64,000 nucleotides of DNA from SHVZ01 sp041906305 (lineage in GTDB: Bacteria > Pseudomonadota > Alphaproteobacteria > SHVZ01), in NCBI GenBank assembly GCA_041906305.1, contig JAYRJL010000004.1, forward strand, positions 186,001 to 250,000, read 5' to 3'. Numbering within the stretch: the first letter of the stretch is position 1; each line of letters opens with the position of its first letter. The position numbers and the translations under genes are program-made. The notes below the pieces were generated by a model, which worked only from the letters and a program-made list of their open reading frames with translations, searched no databases and was not told the DNA's origin. Below, piece after piece: positions 52,461 through 60,060 of the stretch.

Positions 52461-53566
52461 TGATCCCGCAAGCCGATCCCAAGGCCGGATACCTCGCCCA
52501 CAAGGACGAGATCGACGCCGCCGTCGCCAAGGTCCTGGCCAGCGGCTGGTACATCCTCGGATCCGAGGTGAAGGGCTTCGAGGAAGAGTTCGCGAGGTTC
52601 GTCGGCGTCGGCCACGCCATCGGCGTCGCCAACGGCACCGACGCGCTGGAGATCGCGCTCCGCGCGCTCGGCGTCGGTCCCGGCGACAAGGTGGCGACGG
52701 TCTCGCACACCGCGGTCGCGACCGTGGCGGCGATCGAGCTGGTCGGTGCCGAGCCCGTGCTGCTCGACGTCGATCCCGAACGCTTCACCATGGATGCCGA
52801 CGAGCTCGCCGAGGTCCTGAAGCGCGAGACGATCAAGGCGGTGATCCCGGTCCACCTCTACGGCCAGCCAGCGGCGATCGACCGTATCGTCCAGTTGTGC
52901 GATGCCGCCAAGGTGCCGGTGATCGAGGATTGCAGCCAGGCCCATGGCGCGATGCTGGGCAACCGCCAGGTTGGATCCTTCGGGCGGATCGCCTGCTGGT
53001 CACTCTACCCGACCAAGAACCTCGGCGCGTTCGGCGACGGCGGCATCGTCGCGACCGACGATTCAGGCCTGGCGCAGCGCGTGCGCGAGATCCGCGAATA
53101 CGGCTGGCGCGAGCGCTACATCAGCGCCACGACCGGCATGAACACGCGCCTCGACGAGCTGCACGCGGCGATGCTGCGCGTGCGCCTGCGTCACCTGCCC
53201 GCGGACAACGCCCGCCGCCAGGCGATCGCCCGGATCTACGACACCGAGCTCCGCAACGTCGCCAAGCCGAAGCTCAGCCCCGGCGTCACGCACGTCTATC
53301 ACCAGTACGTGCTGCGCCATCCCCTGCGCGAGAAGCTGCGCCAGCGGATGAAAGCGATGGGCGTCGGGACCAACGTCCACTATCCGATGCCCGTGCACCT
53401 GCAGCCGGCCTATGCGGGGCGGGTCAAGCTGGGGCCGAAGGGCTGCAAGGCGACCGAAACCGTCGCGAACCAGGTCATGAGCCTGCCGATGTTCCCCGAG
53501 CTCACCGACGAGCAGGCGCGAAAGGTCGTGCAGGCCGTCCACTCCTGCATCCAGCTGCTGCACTAG
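52460..53566 (+). CDS. DegT/DnrJ/EryC1/StrS-family sugar aminotransferase
   Basis: A 368-residue PLP enzyme. It has the ANGTDALEIALRAL phosphate-binding segment, IEDCSQAHGA, and the PLP lysine K186 in WSLYPTKNLGAFGDGG. GMNTRLDELHAAML and NVHYPMPVHLQPAY are typical of sugar aminotransferases making 3- or 4-amino sugars on nucleotide carriers. The ATG overlaps the SDR stop, so oxidation and then transamination of one nucleotide sugar is the obvious model. It ends the operon; the next plus-strand gene is a chemoreceptor. Confidence 0.92.
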   Translation: MIPQADPKAGYLAHKDEIDAAVAKVLASGWYILGSEVKGFEEEFARFVGVGHAIGVANGTDALEIALRALGVGPGDKVATVSHTAVATVAAIELVGAEPVLLDVDPERFTMDADELAEVLKRETIKAVIPVHLYGQPAAIDRIVQLCDAAKVPVIEDCSQAHGAMLGNRQVGSFGRIACWSLYPTKNLGAFGDGGIVATDDSGLAQRVREIREYGWRERYISATTGMNTRLDELHAAMLRVRLRHLPADNARRQAIARIYDTELRNVAKPKLSPGVTHVYHQYVLRHPLREKLRQRMKAMGVGTNVHYPMPVHLQPAYAGRVKLGPKGCKATETVANQVMSLPMFPELTDEQARKVVQAVHSCIQLLH

Positions 53567-53800
53567 CTACTCGGCCGCCTTCCTGAACGCGCGTCCGAGC
53601 GCCGCATAGCCCTCTGGCGTCAGCTCGATCGTGCGCGTCTCGTGGGCGTAGCGGACGAGGCCGGCGATCAGCGCATCTTCCCAGATCGAAAGCCTCGGGC
53701 ACGAGCTCGGCCATGTCGCCATCAGGTCGGTGCGACTCCGCCGGCCGCTCGCGACCCATTCCAGAAACTGCGACGTCAGCGCGCTCGTCGTCTCAGCCAT
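53567..53800 (-). CDS. Small uncharacterised protein, 77 residues
   Basis: A short protein with a compact helical look: SQFLEWVASGRRSRTDLMATW, then SSCPRLSIWEDALIAGLV and the C-terminal LTPEGYAALGRAFRKAAE. I recall similar small alphaproteobacterial proteins without an assigned function; no motif gives a role. It begins at ATG 53800, and its stop abuts the convergent aminotransferase stop. The divergent chemoreceptor starts 145 bases away. Confidence 0.65.
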   Translation of the reverse strand: MAETTSALTSQFLEWVASGRRSRTDLMATWPSSCPRLSIWEDALIAGLVRYAHETRTIELTPEGYAALGRAFRKAAE

Positions 53801-53945
53801 GAACGCTCCGCGTTGCGCTGGACCTCGTCGACACGAGTACATCCGCATCCGGGACGCGACACGGGTGGCGGCGCCTCCACCATATGGTTAGTAGGGTTAA
53901 TCGGCAGCGACGGCATTCTTGGGACACGTGCAACTCGATTCCTGG

Positions 53946-55649
53946 ATGTCCAACATGAATGCGCTCAATCGCCTTCGGATCGCGTCCAAGCTGGGTCTGC
54001 TTCTCGGGGTATCCGCCATCTCCCTCCTTATGGCCATCGCCCTCAGCGCCTGGTTCCTGCACGAGAGCATGGTCGCCGACCGGATCTCCAAGCTTCGCGC
54101 CGGCGTCGAACTGATGCACGGGTATGCGTCCGCCCTCGAGGCTGACGTCGTTGCGGGTCGCATCACGCGGCAGGATGCATTCGATCGCTTCCGCTCCGGC
54201 ATCCACGCCATGTGGTACGACGACCACAGCAACTACTTCTTTGCCAACGAGATGAGCGGCATCTCGATCGCACACGCCGCCAACCACAAGCTCGAGGGAA
54301 CCGACATGACGGTTCTCAAGGATCACACGGGCACGCATTTCATCGCTGCGATGATCGACCTCCTGAAGACGACGGACGAAGGCGTCATCACTTACTCGTT
54401 TCCCAAGCCTGGACAGACGGAAGCCCTCCTGAAGACGACCTTCGTCAAACGCTTCCTTCCCTGGAACGCATTTATCGGCACCGGCGTCTACACCGACGAT
54501 ATCGACGCCGAGTTCCGGGCGGTCCTGACGAAGCTCGGGTTGGTCGCGCTGGCGATTATGGTTTTGTCCGCCGGAGTCGCCTTCGTCATCGGCCTCAACA
54601 TCTCCAAGCCGCTCGCCGGCCTCCGGCAAGGGATGGAGTCACTTGCCGCCGGACGCCTGGACGTCGAGATTGCCGGGATCGATCGCCTCGACGAGATTGG
54701 CGGAATGGCCAAGGCTGTGAGGGTCTTTCAGGAGAATGCGACCGCTCTCAAGCGCATGGAATCCGAACAAAAGGAGCGCGAGCGCGAGGCCAAGGCTGAG
54801 AAGGCGGCGGCAATGGCCAAGCTCGCGCAGGATTTCGAGACGGCTGTCGGCAGCATAGTGGGGAACGTCGCCGACACGGCAGCCGGACTTCAGGCTTCGG
54901 CCAAGGCGATGTCCGGCACGGCCGATGCGGCGTCGGGACAGGCGGCGGCAGTCGCGGCCGCGTCCGAGCAGGCTTCCAGCAACGTACAGACGGTGGCCGC
55001 GGCTGCCGAGGAGCTGGCATCGTCGATCACAGAGATCTCCCGACAAGTGTCGGACTCGAGCCACATCGCCAGCCAGGCTGTCGTCGATGCCGAGCGCACC
55101 AATGCCCAAGTCGAGGCCCTTGCCGAGGCCGCCCAGAAGATCGGCGACGTGATACAGCTCATCAACGACATCGCCTCGCAGACCAACCTGCTGGCGCTCA
55201 ACGCGACCATCGAGGCCGCGCGCGCCGGCGAAGCGGGAAGGGGCTTTGCGGTGGTCGCGACCGAGGTCAAGAGCCTCGCCAATCAGACGGCGAGGGCGAC
55301 CGACGACATCGCGGCCCAGGTCAAGTCGATCCAGGGCGCCACCGTCGACTCGGTCGCCTCGATCAAGGCGATCAGCGCGACGATCGGCAGGATCAATGGC
55401 ATCGCGACCACGATCGCCTCGGCCGTCGAGGAGCAGGGGGCGGCGACCAAGGAGATCGCCCGCAACGTTCAGCAGGCCTCGGCCGGGACGGCCGAAGTCT
55501 CCTCCAACATCACCGGCGTGACCAAGGCGGTGAGCGAGACCGGCTCGGCCGCGGGCGGATTGCTCGAATCCTCGAACGGCCTCTCGCAGCAGACGGGGGT
55601 TCTCCGCCTCGAGGTCGAACGCTTCCTGTCGGAGATCCGCGCGGCCTAG
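53946..55649 (+). CDS. Methyl-accepting chemotaxis protein with sCache sensor
   Basis: A 567-residue MCP: TM1 about 14-40, a periplasmic single-Cache (sCache_2-like) domain about 45-190 with NYFFANEMSGISIAH and WNAFIGTGVYTDDID, TM2 about 195-218, HAMP, then the methyl-accepting helices with the tip NLLALNATIEAARAGEAGRG near residue 415. sCache_2 domains often bind small organic acids. The start could also be ATG 53955. It is independent in sensor type from the MCP at 18324-20417. No che genes are nearby. Confidence 0.9.
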   Translation: MSNMNALNRLRIASKLGLLLGVSAISLLMAIALSAWFLHESMVADRISKLRAGVELMHGYASALEADVVAGRITRQDAFDRFRSGIHAMWYDDHSNYFFANEMSGISIAHAANHKLEGTDMTVLKDHTGTHFIAAMIDLLKTTDEGVITYSFPKPGQTEALLKTTFVKRFLPWNAFIGTGVYTDDIDAEFRAVLTKLGLVALAIMVLSAGVAFVIGLNISKPLAGLRQGMESLAAGRLDVEIAGIDRLDEIGGMAKAVRVFQENATALKRMESEQKEREREAKAEKAAAMAKLAQDFETAVGSIVGNVADTAAGLQASAKAMSGTADAASGQAAAVAAASEQASSNVQTVAAAAEELASSITEISRQVSDSSHIASQAVVDAERTNAQVEALAEAAQKIGDVIQLINDIASQTNLLALNATIEAARAGEAGRGFAVVATEVKSLANQTARATDDIAAQVKSIQGATVDSVASIKAISATIGRINGIATTIASAVEEQGAATKEIARNVQQASAGTAEVSSNITGVTKAVSETGSAAGGLLESSNGLSQQTGVLRLEVERFLSEIRAA

Positions 55650-55652
55650 GTC

Positions 55653-56063
55653 TCACGGGTCCCGGTAGCGCTCGCGCGGCACTTCGGCTATGGCGGCGAT
55701 CTCGATCATGATGTCGCGGTGGAAGAACGACGTGACCTGTACCGACGTCGTCACCGGGTAGGGTGGGGCGAAGAAGCTCTCGCGAAGCTCGCGCGTGCCG
55801 AGGAAGGCACGGATGTCCGTCACATAGTGGGTCAGCGAGATCACGTCGCGCATCTCGCCGCCGACATGGGCGAGCACGTCGCGGATGTTCTCGAGCGTCT
55901 TCCTCATCTGGGCCAGCATGTCGCCGGGGCCGACGACGTTGCCGTCGAGGTCGAGGGGCACCTGTCCCTTGAGATGGACGATGCGTCCGTCGCCCTGGAC
56001 GACTCCCATCGAGAACGCGCCGAACGGCTTCCAGACATTGGGCGGATTGAAGAACCTGGGCAT
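55653..56063 (-). CDS. RidA/YjgF-family protein lacking the substrate arginine
   Basis: A 136-residue RidA-family protein: VHLKGQVPLDLDGNVVGPGD, MRKTLENIRDVLAHVGG, then DVISLTHYVTDI and MIEIAAIAEVP. In imine-deaminating RidA an Arg sits in the PARTT/PARSC segment; here the equivalent reads YPVTTSVQV with Thr105, so classical 2-aminoacrylate deaminase activity is unlikely. It belongs among the Rid subfamilies of unknown function. It begins 26 bases before the stop of the SMR-like gene on the same strand. Confidence 0.85.
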   Translation of the reverse strand: MPRFFNPPNVWKPFGAFSMGVVQGDGRIVHLKGQVPLDLDGNVVGPGDMLAQMRKTLENIRDVLAHVGGEMRDVISLTHYVTDIRAFLGTRELRESFFAPPYPVTTSVQVTSFFHRDIMIEIAAIAEVPRERYRDP

Positions 56064-56089
56064 CGTCGCACCTCAAGCCTTCGGGGTTG

Positions 56090-56422
56090 CTACGCCTTCC
56101 AGTAAAGGAGCCCGATGCCGCCGCTGATCAAGAGTACGGCCGCCAGCTGCTGCAGGCCCAGGGGCTCTTTCCACACCAGATGCGAGACGACGACGACGAT
56201 CACGTAGCTGGCCGACACGCTCGGATATGCGACCGACAGCGGGATCGCCCTCAATGAGAGCGTATAGCAGATCGCGGCCAGTCCGTAGCAGCCGAGCCCG
56301 GCGATCGTCGGGACCCGCAGGAACTGCTCGATGATGCCGCCGGCGTCGGCGCCCGCCTTCAGCAGAAACTGCCCGGCGACGCCGAGCGCGATGCCGGCTG
56401 CGAGGAGCAGGTAGTGGGTCAT
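56090..56422 (-). CDS. SMR/EamA-type small membrane protein (ArnE/ArnF-like flippase subunit)
   Basis: A 110-residue protein with four hydrophobic helices: LLLAAGIALGVAGQFLLKAG, then ICYTLSLRAIPLSVAYPSVS and the terminal AAVLLISGGIGLLYWKA. Length and pattern fit SMR-like subunits such as ArnE/ArnF, which flip undecaprenyl-phosphate-aminoarabinose. The conserved SMR glutamate of drug pumps in TM1 is not seen, which supports the flippase branch. It overlaps the ArnC-like glycosyltransferase by 4 bases (ATGA), so the pair is coupled. Partner identity (E or F, homo- or heterodimer) is open. Confidence 0.8.
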   Translation of the reverse strand: MTHYLLLAAGIALGVAGQFLLKAGADAGGIIEQFLRVPTIAGLGCYGLAAICYTLSLRAIPLSVAYPSVSASYVIVVVVSHLVWKEPLGLQQLAAVLLISGGIGLLYWKA

Positions 56423-57390
56423 GCGGCGTCGGCCTCGGCCAGGAGGCGTCCTTCGCCGTCGCGCTTGTAGACCTGGCGGACGGTCGCCTGGGGCTTCCGG
56501 TTCAGCGTCAGGTAGATGCGCCCGAGATACTCGCCGAAGATGCCGAGGATCATCAGCTGCATGCCCGAAAGGAAGAGGACGGCAGCCATCAGCGAGCCCC
56601 AGCCCGGCGGCGTGTCGCGCCGGATCAGCGCCTCGATGAAGACCGCTATGACGCCGAGCAAGCCGATGCCGGCGAGGAACATGCCGGCGACGGTCGCAAG
56701 GCGCAGCGGCATAACCGAGAAATTGACGAACATGTTGAGCCAGAGCCGCACCAGCCGGCGGAGCGTGTAGTTGCTCCGCCCGATCGCACGCGGCAGGTGC
56801 TGCACCTTGAGCCGGCCGATGTCGCGGGTGATCTGCAGGATCAGGCCGTCGATGTAAGGAAAGGGACCGTGGTAGTCGAGGATACGCTCGACGAGGAAGG
56901 CGCTCATGCAGCGGAAGCTGGAGAGGTAGAGGTCCTTCGGCTTGTCCAGCAGCTGGGTCGCGCACCAGTTGGTGAAGCGGCTGCCGAGGTTCCGCCAGCC
57001 CGCGTGCTGCTTCTCGTCGTAGTAGGTGTAGACGACCTCGTGCCTGGTCTCCTGCGCGTATGTGAGGAGGCGTACCACTTCCGAGGGCGGGTTCTGAAGG
57101 TCGTCGTCCATGTTGATGACCCACTTGCCGCGCGCGTGGCGAAGCCCGGTCATCACCGCGTTGTGCTCGCCGTAGTTCCGGGCGTGGTCGACCAGCGTCA
57201 CTGGGATCTTGGCGGTCTTGACCAGATCGAGGCACACCTCGCGGCTGTTGTCGGGGCTGCCGTCGTTGACCAGCACGAGCTCGTGTCCGCCGGGTATGTC
57301 GAGCGCCTCCAGCGCATGCACCAGCTCGCCGACCGAGGCGGCGCCGTTGTAGACGGGGACGACGATCGAGAGCGTATAGGGCCTGTCCAT
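56419..57390 (-). CDS. ArnC/DPM1-type polyprenyl-phosphate glycosyltransferase (GT2)
   Basis: A 323-residue GT2 enzyme of ArnC size and layout. The N-terminal GT-A domain has SIVVPVYNGAASV, NDGSPDNSR, ARNYGEHNAVMTGLR and the metal-binding D95-D97 in INMDDDLQNPP. Two C-terminal membrane helices follow (about 233-257 and 268-290), ending in FGEYLGRIYLTLNRKP. It should transfer a nucleotide-activated sugar to undecaprenyl phosphate at the cytosolic face. It is in a tight run with methyltransferase and SMR genes, with 1- and 4-base overlaps. Confidence 0.9.
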   Translation of the reverse strand: MDRPYTLSIVVPVYNGAASVGELVHALEALDIPGGHELVLVNDGSPDNSREVCLDLVKTAKIPVTLVDHARNYGEHNAVMTGLRHARGKWVINMDDDLQNPPSEVVRLLTYAQETRHEVVYTYYDEKQHAGWRNLGSRFTNWCATQLLDKPKDLYLSSFRCMSAFLVERILDYHGPFPYIDGLILQITRDIGRLKVQHLPRAIGRSNYTLRRLVRLWLNMFVNFSVMPLRLATVAGMFLAGIGLLGVIAVFIEALIRRDTPPGWGSLMAAVLFLSGMQLMILGIFGEYLGRIYLTLNRKPQATVRQVYKRDGEGRLLAEADAA

Positions 57391-58112
57391 CAATCCTTCA
57401 CTCCGACCGCGAGCACCGAGCCACCGAAGGGGAGGGCGAGACCACGGGCGATGACCCGGCTCTCGATCAACACCGCCGCCCGGAAGAGCGTCTCGACCGG
57501 ACCTGGCAGCAGCTGGACGTCGCCGCCCGAGCCGCCGGAGAAGAGGAGGCGCCTGACCACCATCAGCGGGAACAGGATGGTGTTCCAATACGTCGTAAAG
57601 ATGGCGCGGAATCCCGCCGTCTCGAGCAACCCGGCAAGGCGTTTCCGGGTGTAGCGCCTGACCTGGTGGACGCGCCGGTCATGCTCGGACGCGAGCCAGT
57701 CATAGGCGGGCAGGTTGAGGATCACGATGCCGGACGGTGCGAGGCAGCGGTGCACCTCGGCGAGGGCGCGTCTTTCGTCGACGCTGCGGTTGGCGAGCAC
57801 GTCCGCGGAGACGACTGCCGAGAAGGCGCCGCGGGTGAAGGGGAGGTCGTTGATGCTGCCGACGACCACTGGCCGGCCGCTTTTGCCGTGGGCATAGCGG
57901 GCGGCGACGGCCGAGTAGTCGAGGCCGACCGAGCCGGGGCCCAACTTCTTCAGGAGCCCGCCGGTGCCGCAGCCGGCGTCGAGCAGGTCTCCGGCACGCC
58001 GATGTCGGAGAAGCTGGCCGAGCAGGTTGGCGTGGAGGCCGCGATACCACCACATCCGCTCCTCGACCGCGTGCATCTTGTCGTACTCGTCCGGCTCCAT
58101 CGCCGCCGACAT
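57390..58112 (-). CDS. Class I SAM-dependent methyltransferase
   Basis: A 240-residue methyltransferase: LLDAGCGTGGLLKKLG (about 43-58) is motif I, then VGLDYSAVAARYA, DLPFTRGAFSAVVSADVL and a hydrophobic C-terminal third (TILFPLMVVRRLLF) that could associate with the membrane. Its last base overlaps the start codon of the ArnC-like gene, and its start overlaps tatA by one base. It probably methylates the sugar, the lipid carrier product or a protein of the same pathway. Confidence 0.87.
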   Translation of the reverse strand: MSAAMEPDEYDKMHAVEERMWWYRGLHANLLGQLLRHRRAGDLLDAGCGTGGLLKKLGPGSVGLDYSAVAARYAHGKSGRPVVVGSINDLPFTRGAFSAVVSADVLANRSVDERRALAEVHRCLAPSGIVILNLPAYDWLASEHDRRVHQVRRYTRKRLAGLLETAGFRAIFTTYWNTILFPLMVVRRLLFSGGSGGDVQLLPGPVETLFRAAVLIESRVIARGLALPFGGSVLAVGVKD

Positions 58113-58276
58113 CAGGGCTTACGGTCGGGATCCCCCGACTCGTCCTTGCCCTTGAGGCCGGCCTTGAAGCGGGAGGCCGCCTTGCCGAGATCGCCCATCA
58201 CGTCAGGAAGCTTCTTCGAGCTGAACAGCAGGACGACGACCAGCAGGACGATCAGCAGCTCGAGCGGTCCGATCAT
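58112..58276 (-). CDS. tatA: TatA/E-type twin-arginine translocase subunit
   Basis: A 54-residue protein: a short N-terminus with a Glu (MIGPLELLIV), one membrane helix (LLIVLLVVVLLF), the hinge SSKKLPDVMGDLGKAASRF, an amphipathic helix (KAGLKG) and a charged tail. This is the TatA pattern, in which single-span subunits oligomerise to move folded proteins. No tatB or tatC is adjacent, which is unusual. It starts 3 bases after the secreted binding-protein gene and overlaps the methyltransferase gene by one base, so it is inside the glycosylation operon. Confidence 0.85.
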   Translation of the reverse strand: MIGPLELLIVLLVVVLLFSSKKLPDVMGDLGKAASRFKAGLKGKDESGDPDRKP

Positions 58277-58279
58277 CGT

Positions 58280-59086
58280 CTACCTCAGCCGCTGGTTCAT
58301 ATCGGAGAGGAACCCGTTGGCGGGCAGGCCCCACTTCTCCTGCAGGCCGAGGAGGGCGCCGGAGCGGTGCCAGTCGGAAACGATGTTCGAGATCAGCTGG
58401 CCGAACGGGCCGTCGACCTCGGCGAGCGGAACGCCGATCGCCCAGGGCCGGGGTTCATCGGTCACCAGCGCCAGCGTATAGGCCTGCCAGCGGGTCCGCT
58501 GCGACAGCGTCGCCGCCAGCGTCGCTTCGTCGAAGACGAGACCGGTGCAGCGCTTGGCGAGCACGGCCTCCTCGGCTTCGGGGCTGGTCGAGAACGGCAC
58601 GATGGTGGCGCCGTAGCGTTCGGCGACGCGGTTGTAGGCGCTGTTGCGAAGGCCGCAGACCTGCCGGTTGGCGAGGTCGCGCCACGACTTGAAGCCGACC
58701 TCGGCGGCCGCCAGGACGGCGACCCCCGACGCATAGTAAGGCGGGTCGATCAGGCCCACCTCGCTCTTGCGCTCCTCGGTCACCGGCATCGAGGCGAGGA
58801 TCAGGTCGATGCGCCCCTGGCGAAGCCACGGAATGCGGTTGGCGGCGGCGACCGGTACCAGGCGCGCCTTGACCCCGAGGAAGTCCGCGATCGAGTTGGC
58901 GAGGTCGATCTCGAGGCCGGCGAAGTTCCCGGCATCGTCGACGTAACCATAGGGACGGAAGGTGTTGGTGACACCGATCACGACCTCGCCCTTCTCGGCG
59001 ATCCGTTCCAATGTCTGCGCCGAGGCGGCGCCGGCGAGAGCAACTGCCAGCAGGGCGATCAAGAAGCGTGCAAAGCGTCCGAACAT
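58280..59086 (-). CDS. Periplasmic solute-binding protein, SBP family 3
   Basis: A 268-residue secreted protein. The signal peptide (FLIALLAVALAGAASA-Q) is followed by the family-3 pattern: EVVIGVTNTFRPYGYVDD, NFAGLEIDLANSIADFLG, RIDLILASMPVTEERKSEV and YYASGVAVLAA. This family binds amino acids or other small polar ligands. It is the first gene of the run that continues with tatA, methyltransferase, ArnC-like and SMR genes; it may be a sensor or chaperone for the pathway rather than a transporter part, since no permease is present. Confidence 0.87.
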   Translation of the reverse strand: MFGRFARFLIALLAVALAGAASAQTLERIAEKGEVVIGVTNTFRPYGYVDDAGNFAGLEIDLANSIADFLGVKARLVPVAAANRIPWLRQGRIDLILASMPVTEERKSEVGLIDPPYYASGVAVLAAAEVGFKSWRDLANRQVCGLRNSAYNRVAERYGATIVPFSTSPEAEEAVLAKRCTGLVFDEATLAATLSQRTRWQAYTLALVTDEPRPWAIGVPLAEVDGPFGQLISNIVSDWHRSGALLGLQEKWGLPANGFLSDMNQRLR

Positions 59087-59368
59087 GGCCGGACGCTACA
59101 GGCAGGGTCCGCCTGTTGCAACGCCCGCGCTTCACCCTCAAACGCCTTTCCGGCCTATGCTTTTTCCCGCGGGCGGCGGTCCGGAGAGATGTCGATCCGT
59201 GATCGAGGAAACGGCTTCGCAGAACCCGTTCAGGTGACAAGAGGCGCGAAGGCATCTCCCGAGGTCTGGGCCCCGCAAAGCCGCATCTTCGCCTGCCGAG
59301 GCCGCCGCGTATCGAATGTGTCTCTCCGTTTATCGTCCGTGCTTGGGACCAACGGGGCGGGATTGTCG

Positions 59369-59409
59369 ATTTCGAATATTAATAATAAAAACAATAGATT
59401 AATCGAAAT
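59369..59409. repeat. AT-rich imperfect inverted repeat
   Basis: ATTTCGAATATTAAT (59369-59383) and ATTAATCGAAAT (59398-59409) are reverse complements except for a 3-base bulge, around a 14-base A-rich loop. It could bind a nucleoid-type or transcription factor. Confidence 0.5.
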
Positions 59410-59463
59410 TCCGGTGGGCCGAGTGGAGGCGGCGGATTTGCGTTTGATTACACGCGACGTAAC

Positions 59464-59479
59464 CCTTCCTTAAGGAAGG
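59464..59479. promoter_or_regulatory. 16-bp perfect palindrome upstream of the Hpt-like gene
   Basis: CCTTCCTTAAGGAAGG is self-complementary and ends 46 bases before the ATG at 59526. Overlapping it, GTAA-N7-TTAA (59459-59473) matches the CtrA box TTAA-N7-TTAA in seven of eight positions. Confidence 0.45.
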
Positions 59480-59525
59480 TCGGGCATTTTCGGGGCGAGC
59501 GAACGTACCCTCGGAGATGCCGACG

Positions 59526-59990
59526 ATGCCTGAAGCCACCGCCAAGCTGATCCCGATGCCGAACCGGCTCAAGGACCGCGTTGCCGGCAACGGCGATGGC
59601 CTCAGCTTCGAGGACATCATCGCCAAGTCGGCGGCCATCGTCTCGAGTCTCAGGGGCGAGTGGCGCATCGGGGCCCTGCACGATCTCGCCGAACTCACCA
59701 AGCTCGCCGCCGAGATGCATGCCGACCCGATGTCGATCGGTCCGCTCCTGACGTCGTTCTTCTCGCTCGCCCACGGAATCCAGGGCCAGGCCGGCACTTT
59801 CGGCTACGGTGCGGTCAGCGACACCGCGGCGAAGCTCTGCGAATATCTCGCCGACCTCGACGCCGAGGGCGGCAACCTCGGTGATCCGCGCCGCCACCTC
59901 CCGGTGTTCGATCGGCACCTCTCCGAGCTGCGTCGTTTGCTGATCGACGACGTGCGGGACGCGACCGTCGATCTTCGCCAGGCGGTGTGA
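59526..59990 (+). CDS. Hpt-like small signalling protein
   Basis: A 154-residue helical protein. The segment SLAHGIQGQAGTFGY resembles the histidine phosphotransfer motif HxxKGxxxxFG of alphaproteobacterial Hpt-like proteins, with the phosphoacceptor His kept (H83) but the Lys replaced by Gln. Phosphotransfer is therefore plausible but not assured. ATG 59526 has GGAG at a good distance (9 bases); ATG 59517 would have GGAG adjoining and is less likely. A PAS gene and a GAF gene follow on the same strand. Confidence 0.6.
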   Translation: MPEATAKLIPMPNRLKDRVAGNGDGLSFEDIIAKSAAIVSSLRGEWRIGALHDLAELTKLAAEMHADPMSIGPLLTSFFSLAHGIQGQAGTFGYGAVSDTAAKLCEYLADLDAEGGNLGDPRRHLPVFDRHLSELRRLLIDDVRDATVDLRQAV

Positions 59991-59998
59991 ACAGATCC

Positions 59999-60027
59999 TT
60001 GTCGTTCGTCTGAGGCGTCGCTAGGGT
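59999..60027 (+). promoter_or_regulatory. Promoter before the PAS gene
   Basis: TTGTCG (59999-60004), 17 bases, TAGGGT (60022-60027), within the 70-base gap after the Hpt-like gene. The -10 belongs to the recurring GCTARNNT pattern. Confidence 0.4.
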
Positions 60028-60060
60028 CTCCGCGCGATCTGAGCGGAGCGCTTCGCCTTG

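Larger units (their letters stand above)
59087..59525. other. 439-base intergenic region, AT-rich in its centre
   Basis: No protein or RNA gene is recognised. Bases 59360-59410 are strongly AT-rich compared with the surroundings. The region holds two palindromes (59369-59409 and 59464-59479) and the divergent promoters for the SBP and Hpt-like genes. Confidence 0.7.
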
